A stretch of 7,399 bases of DNA from JACDAN01 sp046729215 (GTDB lineage Bacteria > Actinomycetota > Thermoleophilia > Gaiellales > Gaiellaceae), in NCBI GenBank assembly GCA_046729215.1, contig JBKPGE010000314.1:1-7399 (forward strand), read 5' to 3'. This document shows positions 1 through 5,669 of this stretch, one piece after another; position 1 is the first letter of the stretch; each line of letters opens with the position of its first letter. Under the pieces are notes generated by a model. The model searched no databases. It worked only from the letters and a program-made list of their open reading frames with translations, and was not told the DNA's origin. The position numbers were made by a program, and so were the translations under genes.

Positions 1-435
1 TCTCAGCACCCCGGTGCCAAGCCGCCGTGCCGGGCTCGGCTTGTAGCGATACGGCTCGTAACCGTCGCCGGAGACGAAGCGCGATCCGACCGCGACGTCG
101 CACTCTCCCGTGCGGACGCGATCGAGCAGCCGGTGGAGCTCCTTCGCCGGATGTTGTCCGTCGGCATCGACCCGACCGCAGTAGGCGTAGTGCTTGCGCG
201 CCGCGTACTCGTATCCGGCCGCGACGACGACAGGCAGGCCGCGGTTCTCCGGGAAGCTGAGCACCTCTGCGCCTCGCTCCTGCGCGACCTCGGCAGTGCG
301 GTCCACGGAGCCGTCGTCGACGACGAGGACATCCACGTCGGGAAGCTCCTCGCGGAGCTCCTCGAGGACGCCCGGAAGGCTCTCCTCCTCGTTGAAGGCA
401 GGGACGAAGACCACGGTGTCGGCCTGGGCGCTCAC
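1..435 (-). CDS. Family 2 glycosyltransferase, N-terminal part (runs off left edge)
   Basis: A GTG-started frame is open for 145 codons to the left edge, so the C-terminus is missing. It shows the GT-A fold signature of family 2 glycosyltransferases: VPAFNEE (residues 11-17), VVDDGS (38-43, nucleotide-sugar binding), DADGQHP (90-96, the metal-binding DxD-type motif followed by QHP) and VGSRF (116-120). The DADGQHP and VGSRF pair is typical of the dolichol-phosphate mannose synthase / polyprenyl-phosphate glycosyltransferase group. Such enzymes move a sugar from a nucleotide donor to a lipid phosphate at the inner membrane face. Any C-terminal membrane segments would lie outside the window, so the acceptor cannot be told. 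The GTG overlaps the pheT stop as GTGA (432-435), implying translational coupling behind pheST. The family call is firm; substrate and role are inferred. Confidence 0.9.
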   Translation of the reverse strand, partial: MSAQADTVVFVPAFNEEESLPGVLEELREELPDVDVLVVDDGSVDRTAEVAQERGAEVLSFPENRGLPVVVAAGYEYAARKHYAYCGRVDADGQHPAKELHRLLDRVRTGECDVAVGSRFVSGDGYEPYRYKPSPARRLGTGVLR

Positions 436-2720
436 GCTCTCAACTCGGCTGCAAACTGAGCGCCGAGCGCCGTCACGATGCGCTCGCGCAACTCCCGCGC
501 GTCGTCGTCCGAGAGCGTCCGTTCGGGCGACTGGAAGACGACCGAGAAGGCGATCGACTTCCTCCTCGCGGGGATCTGACCGCCCCGGTAGACGTCGAAA
601 ACACGCATCTCGCGAAGCTCGGGGCCGGCAGCCTCGCGCGCCGCCTCCACCAGCGCACCCGCCTCGACCCCTTCGTCTACGACAAACGCGAGATCCTGCC
701 GAACGGCGGGATAGGTGATCACGTCCTGGTAGACGACGCGCTCGGGGACCAGCGCGAACAGGGCCGGCAGGTCGAGCTCGAAGGCGCCCCACTCCCCTTC
801 CAGGAGGGAGGGATGAAGCTCGCCGAGCCATCCCGCCTCGAGATGCCCACCCTTCCCCGGATGGAGGAAGAGGGATGTTGCCCGTTCCACTCGCAGCGGC
901 ACGTGCAGCGTCTCGTAGAGCGTCTCCACGATCCCCTTGGCGCGCGAGAAACCACCCTCGATGATCCCGCCGACATGCCAGTGTTCATCTGGCCTCGGGC
1001 CGCCCGAAGGGAGATAGACGCGGGCGATCTCGAAAAGCGCGATGTCCTCGTTGCCGACGTCCACGTTCAGGCGCACCGATTGCAACAGCCCCGTCAGCAG
1101 CGTCGTGCGCAGAATCTCCTGCTCCGCGGTGAGCGGCATCGGAAGGCGGTATGCGTCGGGCGCAGGATCCTCCGCGACGAGACTGAGCGTGTACGCCTCC
1201 GAGCAGCCACAGCCAACGAGCACCTCCTCGACGATGCGACGGAGTTCCTGCTCGCGTGTCACGTGAGCCGCTTGGCCACGCGGGAGCGTGAAGGGCACTT
1301 CGGACAAGTGGAAACGGGCGACTTCTTCGATGAGATCCGTCTCGCGCGTGAGGTCTCGCGCGCGCCAGGTCGGAACCGTCATGGGACCGCCCTCGCCGCC
1401 CTCGACTCCGAGCCTGCGCAGAGTCTCCGCCTGGTCGTCCGCCGGTATGTCGAGGCCGATCAGCTGGCTCGCGCGGTCGGGTCGAAACGGAACGACGGGA
1501 GGGTGAGGCAGATCGCCTTTTACGTCCACGTGCCCCGTCCAGCGCGCCCCTGCGAGCTCGACGATCAGCTCGGTTGCAAGCGCCGCGGCTTGTGGGGCGA
1601 GGAAGGGATCGACACCTTTCTCCCAGCGGCCAGAGCCTTCGGTACGCAACCCGTGCCGCTCCGAGCTCCTGAGGATGCCGAGGGGCTCGAAGTTGGCCGC
1701 CTCCAGCAACACCGTCGTCGTCTCTGCGCTCACCTCCGTGTCGAGTCCGCCCATGATTCCGGCGAAGGCGATCGCGCGCTCGGCGTCCGCGATCACGAGA
1801 TCCTCCGCTTCGAGCTTGCGAAGGTTGCCGTCGAGGCTCGTGAACTCCTCACCAGCCCGCGCCCGGCGGACGACGACGCGTCCGCCCGCCAACGTGTCGA
1901 AGTCGAAGGCGTGCAAGGGGTTCCCAAGCGCGTGCATGGCGTAGTTCGTCACGTCGACGACGTTCGAGATCGGACGCATGCCGGCGGCGAGGAGACGCGC
2001 CTTCATCCAGACCGGCGACTGGCCCACGGTCACGCCGCGGAATAGTCGCCCGACATAGCGGGGACAGCCCTCGAAGTCCTCGACCCGCACGTCGACGGGC
2101 TCGTCGCGGGCAGGCTCAGGATCGCGACCCGGGGCAGATGCGAGCTCGCCCCCGGTGACGACCGCCACCTCGCGGGCGATGCCGTAGATCCCCGTGAGAT
2201 CGGGGCGGTTGAAGCCGGTCTCGATCTCCAGTACGTCCTCTGCCAACGGAAGCACGTCGTCGAGCGGCGTGCCCGGCTCGTGCTCGTCCTCGAGGACGAT
2301 GATGCCGCTGTGGTCGTCGCCTAGCTCGAGCTCGCGTTCGGAGAGAATCATTCCGCGCGAGAGCTCGCCGCGGAGCTTTGCCTCTCCGAGGGGCTCGTCG
2401 GAGCGCGGCAGACGGGCGCCGGGCAGCGCAACCGCCACCGTCGCGCCGGCACCGAAGTTCCACGCGCCACAGACGATCTGGCGCGGCTCGCCCTCGCCCA
2501 CGTCCACCTGGCAGAGCTGGAGGCGGTCCGCATTCGGGTGCTTCCCCGCCTCGAGGACCTTGCCCACCCGGAAGAGGCCCAAGTTGTCGTCGAGGTCGGG
2601 GACGCCGCGTCGCACGACGCGGTCGACCTCGAAGCTCGTGAAGACGAGCGTCGACGCCAGCTCGTCGAGCGGCATGTCGAAGCTGACGTAGTCACGAAGC
2701 CAGGAGACTGGAACCTTCAT
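432..2720 (-). CDS. pheT: Phenylalanine--tRNA ligase beta subunit
   Basis: 762 residues, slightly shorter than the usual 785-800. This is the non-catalytic, editing and tRNA-binding chain of cytoplasmic (alpha-beta)2 PheRS. Domains in order: N-terminal MKVPVSWL start; EMAPII-like OB tRNA-binding domain (about 41-150, with HPNADRL and LRGELSRGMILSE); the NRPDLTGIYGIAREVA block (171-186); B3/B4 editing domain (about 210-370); B5 domain (about 405-475); synthetase-like core; FDX-ACB anticodon-binding domain (about 668-762). Thr258, His270, Ala320/Gly321 and Glu340 have the spacing of the Thermus editing-pocket residues, so hydrolysis of Tyr-tRNA(Phe) is probably intact. Asp456, Asp462, Glu465 and Glu466 match the magnesium ligands shared with the alpha chain. 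The ATG start is 9 bp after the pheS stop with no clear Shine-Dalgarno, which favours coupled translation. Confidence 0.98.
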   Translation of the reverse strand: MKVPVSWLRDYVSFDMPLDELASTLVFTSFEVDRVVRRGVPDLDDNLGLFRVGKVLEAGKHPNADRLQLCQVDVGEGEPRQIVCGAWNFGAGATVAVALPGARLPRSDEPLGEAKLRGELSRGMILSERELELGDDHSGIIVLEDEHEPGTPLDDVLPLAEDVLEIETGFNRPDLTGIYGIAREVAVVTGGELASAPGRDPEPARDEPVDVRVEDFEGCPRYVGRLFRGVTVGQSPVWMKARLLAAGMRPISNVVDVTNYAMHALGNPLHAFDFDTLAGGRVVVRRARAGEEFTSLDGNLRKLEAEDLVIADAERAIAFAGIMGGLDTEVSAETTTVLLEAANFEPLGILRSSERHGLRTEGSGRWEKGVDPFLAPQAAALATELIVELAGARWTGHVDVKGDLPHPPVVPFRPDRASQLIGLDIPADDQAETLRRLGVEGGEGGPMTVPTWRARDLTRETDLIEEVARFHLSEVPFTLPRGQAAHVTREQELRRIVEEVLVGCGCSEAYTLSLVAEDPAPDAYRLPMPLTAEQEILRTTLLTGLLQSVRLNVDVGNEDIALFEIARVYLPSGGPRPDEHWHVGGIIEGGFSRAKGIVETLYETLHVPLRVERATSLFLHPGKGGHLEAGWLGELHPSLLEGEWGAFELDLPALFALVPERVVYQDVITYPAVRQDLAFVVDEGVEAGALVEAAREAAGPELREMRVFDVYRGGQIPARRKSIAFSVVFQSPERTLSDDDARELRERIVTALGAQFAAELRA

Positions 2721-2729
2721 CGCATCGGC

Positions 2730-3716
2730 TCAGAACTGCTCGAGGAAGCGGATGTCGTTTTCCCAGAAGAGTCGCAGGTCGGGAACGCCGTGCCGCAGGA
2801 ACGCGATGCGGTCGATCCCGAGCCCGAACGCGAAACCCTGCCACTCCTCGGGGTCGTAGCCGACGGCCTCGAGCACGGCGGGATCCACCTCGCCGGCGCC
2901 GCCCATCTCGATCCAGCCCGAGTGCTTGCAGACCGCGCAGCCCTCGCCGTCACAGAGGTAGCAGGTGACGTCGAATTCGACCGACGGCTCGGTGAACGGG
3001 AAAAAGCTCGTGCGCATGCGAACCTCTCGCTGGCCGCCGAAGACGGCGGTCGCGAACGTCTCCATCGTCCCGCGGAGGTCGGCCAGCGTGATGTTGCGAT
3101 CGATCGCGAGCGCTTCCACCTGGTGGAAGACCGGGGTGTGCGTCGGGTCGAGCGTATCTCGCCGGTAGACCCGACCGAGCGAGACGATGTAGACAGGCGG
3201 TTCCCTCTGCTCCATCGCCCGGACCTGCGAGGGCGACGTATGGGTGCGGAGCACCGCATTCGCGTTGACGTAGAACGTGTCGCGTGGATCTCGGGACGGG
3301 TGCGCCTCGGGCGTGTTGAGGGCCTCGAAGTTGTAGTAGACGGTCTCGACCTCGCGGCCGTCGAAGACCTCGTAGCCCATGCCGATGAAGATGTCCTCGA
3401 TCCGATGCCGCAGCTGTGTGATCAGGTGGTAGGTGCCGCGGGCGATCGGTTCGCCCGGCAGGGTCGAGTCGAACGGCTCCCCGTCGACTGTGGCCGCCGC
3501 CTCGAGGGCAGCTTGCCGGGCGCGTACCGCCTCCTCGATCGCCTCGCGCGCGGCGTTCAGCGCCATGCCCGTCTCGCGGTCGCGGACCTCGCGCAGCGCC
3601 TGCTTCAGCTCGCTCTTGCGCCCCAGGTAGCGGACGCGCGCTTCGTCGAGCTCCGTCGCATTCTCCGCGCGCTCGACGGCGGTGAGAGCGTGCTGCCGGT
3701 AGGTCTCAGCGTCCAA
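2730..3716 (-). CDS. pheS: Phenylalanine--tRNA ligase alpha subunit
   Basis: 328 residues, normal length. It is the catalytic chain of PheRS: it activates phenylalanine with ATP and charges tRNA(Phe). The N-terminal helical region (about 1-90) is followed by the class II synthetase core. Visible core motifs are GRVYRRD and THTPVFHQVE (181-201, motif 2), FPFTEPS (239-245) and GFAFGLGIDR (294-303, motif 3). Ala296 in GFAFG corresponds to the Phe-pocket alanine (Ala294 in E. coli). A CxxC-x4-CxxC cluster (Cys252, 255, 260, 263) is the insertion also found in Bacillus-type PheS. The start is a TTG at 3714-3716: the N-terminus then matches the family to within a few residues, and upstream in frame only an early TGA and no ATG or GTG is seen. 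It is first in the pheS-pheT-glycosyltransferase unit. Confidence 0.98.
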   Translation of the reverse strand: MDAETYRQHALTAVERAENATELDEARVRYLGRKSELKQALREVRDRETGMALNAAREAIEEAVRARQAALEAAATVDGEPFDSTLPGEPIARGTYHLITQLRHRIEDIFIGMGYEVFDGREVETVYYNFEALNTPEAHPSRDPRDTFYVNANAVLRTHTSPSQVRAMEQREPPVYIVSLGRVYRRDTLDPTHTPVFHQVEALAIDRNITLADLRGTMETFATAVFGGQREVRMRTSFFPFTEPSVEFDVTCYLCDGEGCAVCKHSGWIEMGGAGEVDPAVLEAVGYDPEEWQGFAFGLGIDRIAFLRHGVPDLRLFWENDIRFLEQF

Positions 3717-3764
3717 GACGGCCCCGGTTCGAGTCTCGGCGGATCGGCGGCGAGAGCGTCAGCG

Positions 3765-3792
3765 CCGGTCCCCGGACACGAGCCGGGGCCGG
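3765..3792 (-). promoter_or_regulatory. Strong hairpin in the pheS leader, with a competing arm at the pheS start
   Basis: The arms at 3765-3775 and 3783-3792 can pair over 10 bp with a single bulged T (3769) and a 7-nt loop. In the leftward pheS transcript the 5' arm reads GGCCCCGG (3790-3783). It can pair either with this hairpin's 3' arm or, perfectly over 8 bp, with CCGGGGCC at 3727-3720, just before the TTG start. The second pairing would cover the only Shine-Dalgarno-like GGGG of pheS. The complementarity is seen directly; a regulatory role is inference, and high GC raises the chance of coincidental pairing. No U-run follows the hairpin, so it is not a classical terminator. Confidence 0.4.
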
Positions 3793-3812
3793 GTAAACGG
3801 GGAATCCAAGGG

Positions 3813-3828
3813 CCTCATCGCCATGAGG
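3813..3828. repeat. 16-bp dyad, possible operator
   Basis: CCTCAT and ATGAGG form a perfect 6-bp inverted repeat around a 4-bp spacer (CGCC). It ends 23 bp before the first methyltransferase start, where a repressor site for the rightward genes would be expected. It could equally be a small RNA hairpin. No regulator gene is present in the window. Confidence 0.35.
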
Positions 3829-3838
3829 ACACGATAAC

Positions 3839-3843
3839 GGAGA
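3839..3843 (+). promoter_or_regulatory. Ribosome-binding site that fixes the first methyltransferase start
   Basis: GGAGA lies 8 nt before the GTG at 3852. It decides the start, because the reading frame stays open far upstream through antisense pheS, and the nearby ATG at 3844 is in another frame. Confidence 0.75.
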
Positions 3844-3851
3844 ATGCCCTC

Positions 3852-4541
3852 GTGGATCAGTACGCGCCCTTTGCGGCCATCTACGAGGAGTGGTCGGCGG
3901 AGATGACGGAGGACGTCCCGTTCTACGTCGACCTCGCGCGAGAGGCGAACGGGCCTGTCGTTGAGCTTGCGGTCGGGACCGGGCGAGCCGCGGTGCCGGT
4001 GGCGGAGGCGATCGGACGGCGTGTGATCGGGATCGATGCTTCTCCGGCGATGCTTGCCAAGGCGCGTAAGGCGGCAGAGGAGGCTGGCGTTGACCTCGAT
4101 CTGCGGCAGGGCGACATGCGTGAGCTCTCGCTGGACGAGCCGGCGGCACTGATCTATTGCCCGTTCCGATCCCTGCTGCATCTGCCGACCTGGGGCGACC
4201 GGCGTCGCACATTCGAACGCGTGGCCGCGGCACTCCGGCCGGGAGGCCGCTTCGCCTGGAACGCGTTCGTCTTCAGCCACGAGATCGCAGCCCGCCTGGA
4301 CGGTCAGCGCCAGGAGAAGCCGGTGCCGCATACGCCGCGTTACTCGATCGGCGAAAGCCGGATCGACCTCCTCCTTGACTCGGGTGGGGCAACCTCTCTC
4401 TGGTGGACCACGAAGAACGAGTGGCTCGGATTGATCGACGTTTCCGGGCTCGAGATCGAAGGCCTGTACGGCTGGTTCGATCGGAGGCCCTTCACCGACG
4501 AGAGCGGAGAGTTCGTGTGGGTGGCGCAGAAGCCCCGCTAG
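3852..4541 (+). CDS. Class I SAM-dependent methyltransferase, first of a tandem pair
   Basis: 229 residues from the GTG start. The Rossmann methyltransferase core has motif I VELAVGTGR (37-45), an acidic end of strand 2 at Asp62 (GIDAS, expected to bind the SAM ribose), an acidic GDM after strand 3 (87-89) and the post-motif segment LRPGGRFAW (128-136). Two segments are shared with the next gene: CPFRSLLHL (103-111) and YGWFD (206-210) followed by RPF. The N-terminal YAPFAAIY helix matches the small-molecule methyltransferase type (Methyltransf_25/11-like) rather than RNA or DNA enzymes. No signal peptide or membrane segment is seen. The substrate is unknown. It overlaps the next gene by 25 bp and is divergent from pheS. 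A methyltransferase is certain by motif; small-molecule specificity is inferred. Confidence 0.9.
   Translation: MDQYAPFAAIYEEWSAEMTEDVPFYVDLAREANGPVVELAVGTGRAAVPVAEAIGRRVIGIDASPAMLAKARKAAEEAGVDLDLRQGDMRELSLDEPAALIYCPFRSLLHLPTWGDRRRTFERVAAALRPGGRFAWNAFVFSHEIAARLDGQRQEKPVPHTPRYSIGESRIDLLLDSGGATSLWWTTKNEWLGLIDVSGLEIEGLYGWFDRRPFTDESGEFVWVAQKPR
4506..4509 (+). promoter_or_regulatory. Ribosome-binding site for the second methyltransferase, inside the first
   Basis: GGAG lies 7 nt before the GTG at 4517, within the last codons of the upstream gene. It selects this start over the in-frame ATG at 4403, which would add 38 low-similarity residues and overlap the first gene by about 140 bp. Confidence 0.7.
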
Positions 4542-5242
4542 AAACCTACGACCCGATCGCCGAGCTCTACGACCCGTGGAGCAGAAGCGTCACCGAGGAC
4601 ATCCCGTTCTACGTCGCCGAAGCGGTGGGCGTCGGCGGCCCGATCGTCGAGCTCGGCGTCGGCACTGGTCGCATCGCGGTGCCGACGGCGGCGGCAGGCG
4701 TGAGCGTGGTCGGCGTCGACTCGTCCGCGCGGATGCTCGAGATTTGCCGGCAACGCGCGGAGGAAGCGGGCGTCGCGGAGCTGCTCGAACTGCGGCTCGG
4801 CGACCTCGCCACGCCGCCGGTGACGGAGCAGGTGCGCTTGGTGACCTGTCCGTTCCGGGCCTACCTTCATCTCCAGGACGAGGGTGCCCGAGTCGCAGCG
4901 TTTCGCGCCGCCCGCGAGCTGCTCCTACCAGGCGGGCGGCTGATCTTCGACGTCTTCGCGCCTCGACGAGACGACATCGAGGAGACCCACGGCCGCTGGA
5001 TCGAGCGCGAGCCCGAGATCTTCGAACGAGCCGACTGGGACGAGGAAGCGCAGACGCTGACACTGTCGGTACGCGGCCCTGGCGGTGCCGGGACGATGCG
5101 CCTCGCCTGGATCTCGGAGCCCGAGTGGCGGCGGACCCTGGAGAAGTCCGGCTTCGAGGTCGAGCGGAGCTACGGCTGGTTCGACTACCGCCCGTACCGC
5201 GGCGGCGAGGACATGGTCTTTGTCGCAGCCCGCGCGGACTAG
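4517..5242 (+). CDS. Class I SAM-dependent methyltransferase, second of a tandem pair
   Basis: 241 residues from the GTG start, paralogous to the gene before it. Matching blocks are TEDIPFYV (26-33), motif I VELGVGTGR (44-52), GVDSS with Asp68 (66-70), CPFRAYLHL (111-119), LLPGGRLIFDVF (136-147) and YGWFD (219-223) followed by YRPY. The middle C-terminal part (about 150-215) diverges: this copy has an acidic stretch, a WDEEAQTLTLSVRG strand region and SEPEWRRTLEKSGF, the usual layout of the final beta-strands of this fold, while the first copy is altered there. This suggests different substrates or a catalytic/accessory split. The gene begins 25 bp before the first one ends and so is translationally coupled. 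Its stop interlocks with the MOSC gene stop. The substrate is not recognisable. Confidence 0.9.
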   Translation: MGGAEAPLETYDPIAELYDPWSRSVTEDIPFYVAEAVGVGGPIVELGVGTGRIAVPTAAAGVSVVGVDSSARMLEICRQRAEEAGVAELLELRLGDLATPPVTEQVRLVTCPFRAYLHLQDEGARVAAFRAARELLLPGGRLIFDVFAPRRDDIEETHGRWIEREPEIFERADWDEEAQTLTLSVRGPGGAGTMRLAWISEPEWRRTLEKSGFEVERSYGWFDYRPYRGGEDMVFVAARAD

Positions 5243-5658
5243 AGGAGTTCGACCTGGTCGCCGGCGGCGACGTCGCCGCTTTCGACCACGCGTGCCAGCA
5301 TCCCACGCCTCCCGTCCAGCTCAGCCTGGAGGCCCGGGCGGATCTCGTCCATCCGCGAGCACGGATCGCAGACCATCGTGATCTCGAACAGCGCATCCCC
5401 GATACGGAGTTGCTGCCCTACGAGCCAGTCATGGACGTCGGCGCCGTCGATGGTGAAGTTCTCGCGGATGCGCCCGTGATCGACCCCGAGCGCGTCGAGG
5501 TGCTCCGCCGATGCGAAGAGAACCTGGCGTTTCGTCCCCGCACGCGCGTGCGCGCAGCCCTCCAGGCCGTGTCCCTCGAGCGCCCGAACGCGCTCGCGCG
5601 CGTCCATGCGGCCGCTCCCCTTCGCAGGAGACGTCCAGAGGCCGGCCACGCGCGCCAT
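5239..5658 (-). CDS. Small MOSC-domain protein
   Basis: 139 residues, essentially a lone MOSC (molybdenum cofactor sulfurase C-terminal) beta-barrel domain. Visible: GHGLEGCAHAR (29-39), RQVLF (44-48), IRENFTI (64-70), a CDPC pair (97-100), RRGMLARVVESG (117-128) and GDQVEL at the end. Most MOSC proteins have GD where this one has GC, giving Cys35; Cys97 or Cys100 is the likely conserved cysteine. Single-domain MOSC proteins are associated with sulfur or metal-cofactor handling, but exact roles are mostly unknown. I chose the ATG at 5656-5658: it starts at MARVAGLW, the family-like N-terminus, 11 bp after the RNA methyltransferase stop. An in-frame GTG at 5703 would add 15 unconserved residues and a 34-bp overlap. 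Confidence 0.85.
   Translation of the reverse strand: MARVAGLWTSPAKGSGRMDARERVRALEGHGLEGCAHARAGTKRQVLFASAEHLDALGVDHGRIRENFTIDGADVHDWLVGQQLRIGDALFEITMVCDPCSRMDEIRPGLQAELDGRRGMLARVVESGDVAAGDQVELL
5264..5279 (+). terminator. Possible terminator hairpin for the methyltransferase pair
   Basis: GCGGCGACGTCGCCGC is a perfect 16-bp palindrome starting 22 bp after the second methyltransferase stop. As RNA it gives a 6-bp stem with a 4-nt loop, followed on the plus strand by TTT. It sits inside the MOSC coding sequence (the DVAAGD stretch), so its symmetry may simply reflect GC-rich codons. The U-run is too short for a confident intrinsic terminator. Confidence 0.25.
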
Positions 5659-5669
5659 CCGAACGGACT

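Larger units (their letters stand above)
3717..3851. promoter_or_regulatory. Divergent control region between pheS and the methyltransferase pair
   Basis: The only sizeable gene-free stretch in the window (135 bp). It must hold the promoter and leader for pheST (leftward) and for the methyltransferase pair (rightward). I could not find a convincing -35/-10 pair on either strand; GATAAC at 3833-3838 is the nearest -10-like hexamer for the rightward genes but lacks a matching -35. The region holds a GC-rich hairpin (3765-3792), a second copy of its arm beside the pheS start (3720-3727), and a dyad at 3813-3828. Confidence 0.6.

Noticed and set aside
813..2045. A 410-codon plus-strand frame inside pheT.
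   Set aside because: Antisense shadow of a well-conserved gene; the translation is Arg-rich low-complexity with no recognisable domain.
3720..3745. A tRNA T-arm-like string (GGTTCGAGTCT) on the plus strand, suggesting a tRNA gene or an att site remnant.
   Set aside because: The T stem has a mismatch, no complementary acceptor strand or D and anticodon arms are found upstream, and a tRNA there would overlap the pheS coding start. No integrase or direct repeat is nearby.
3833..3838. GATAAC as a -10 box for the methyltransferase pair.
   Set aside because: No acceptable -35 hexamer lies 16-18 bp upstream, so a promoter cannot be called.
2538..3851. A long plus-strand open frame antisense to pheS and the start of pheT, continuous with the first methyltransferase, suggesting a large fusion protein.
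   Set aside because: The upstream part shows no family motif and is the GC-rich shadow of pheS/pheT, which are unmistakable. A Shine-Dalgarno and GTG at 3852 match the methyltransferase N-terminus.
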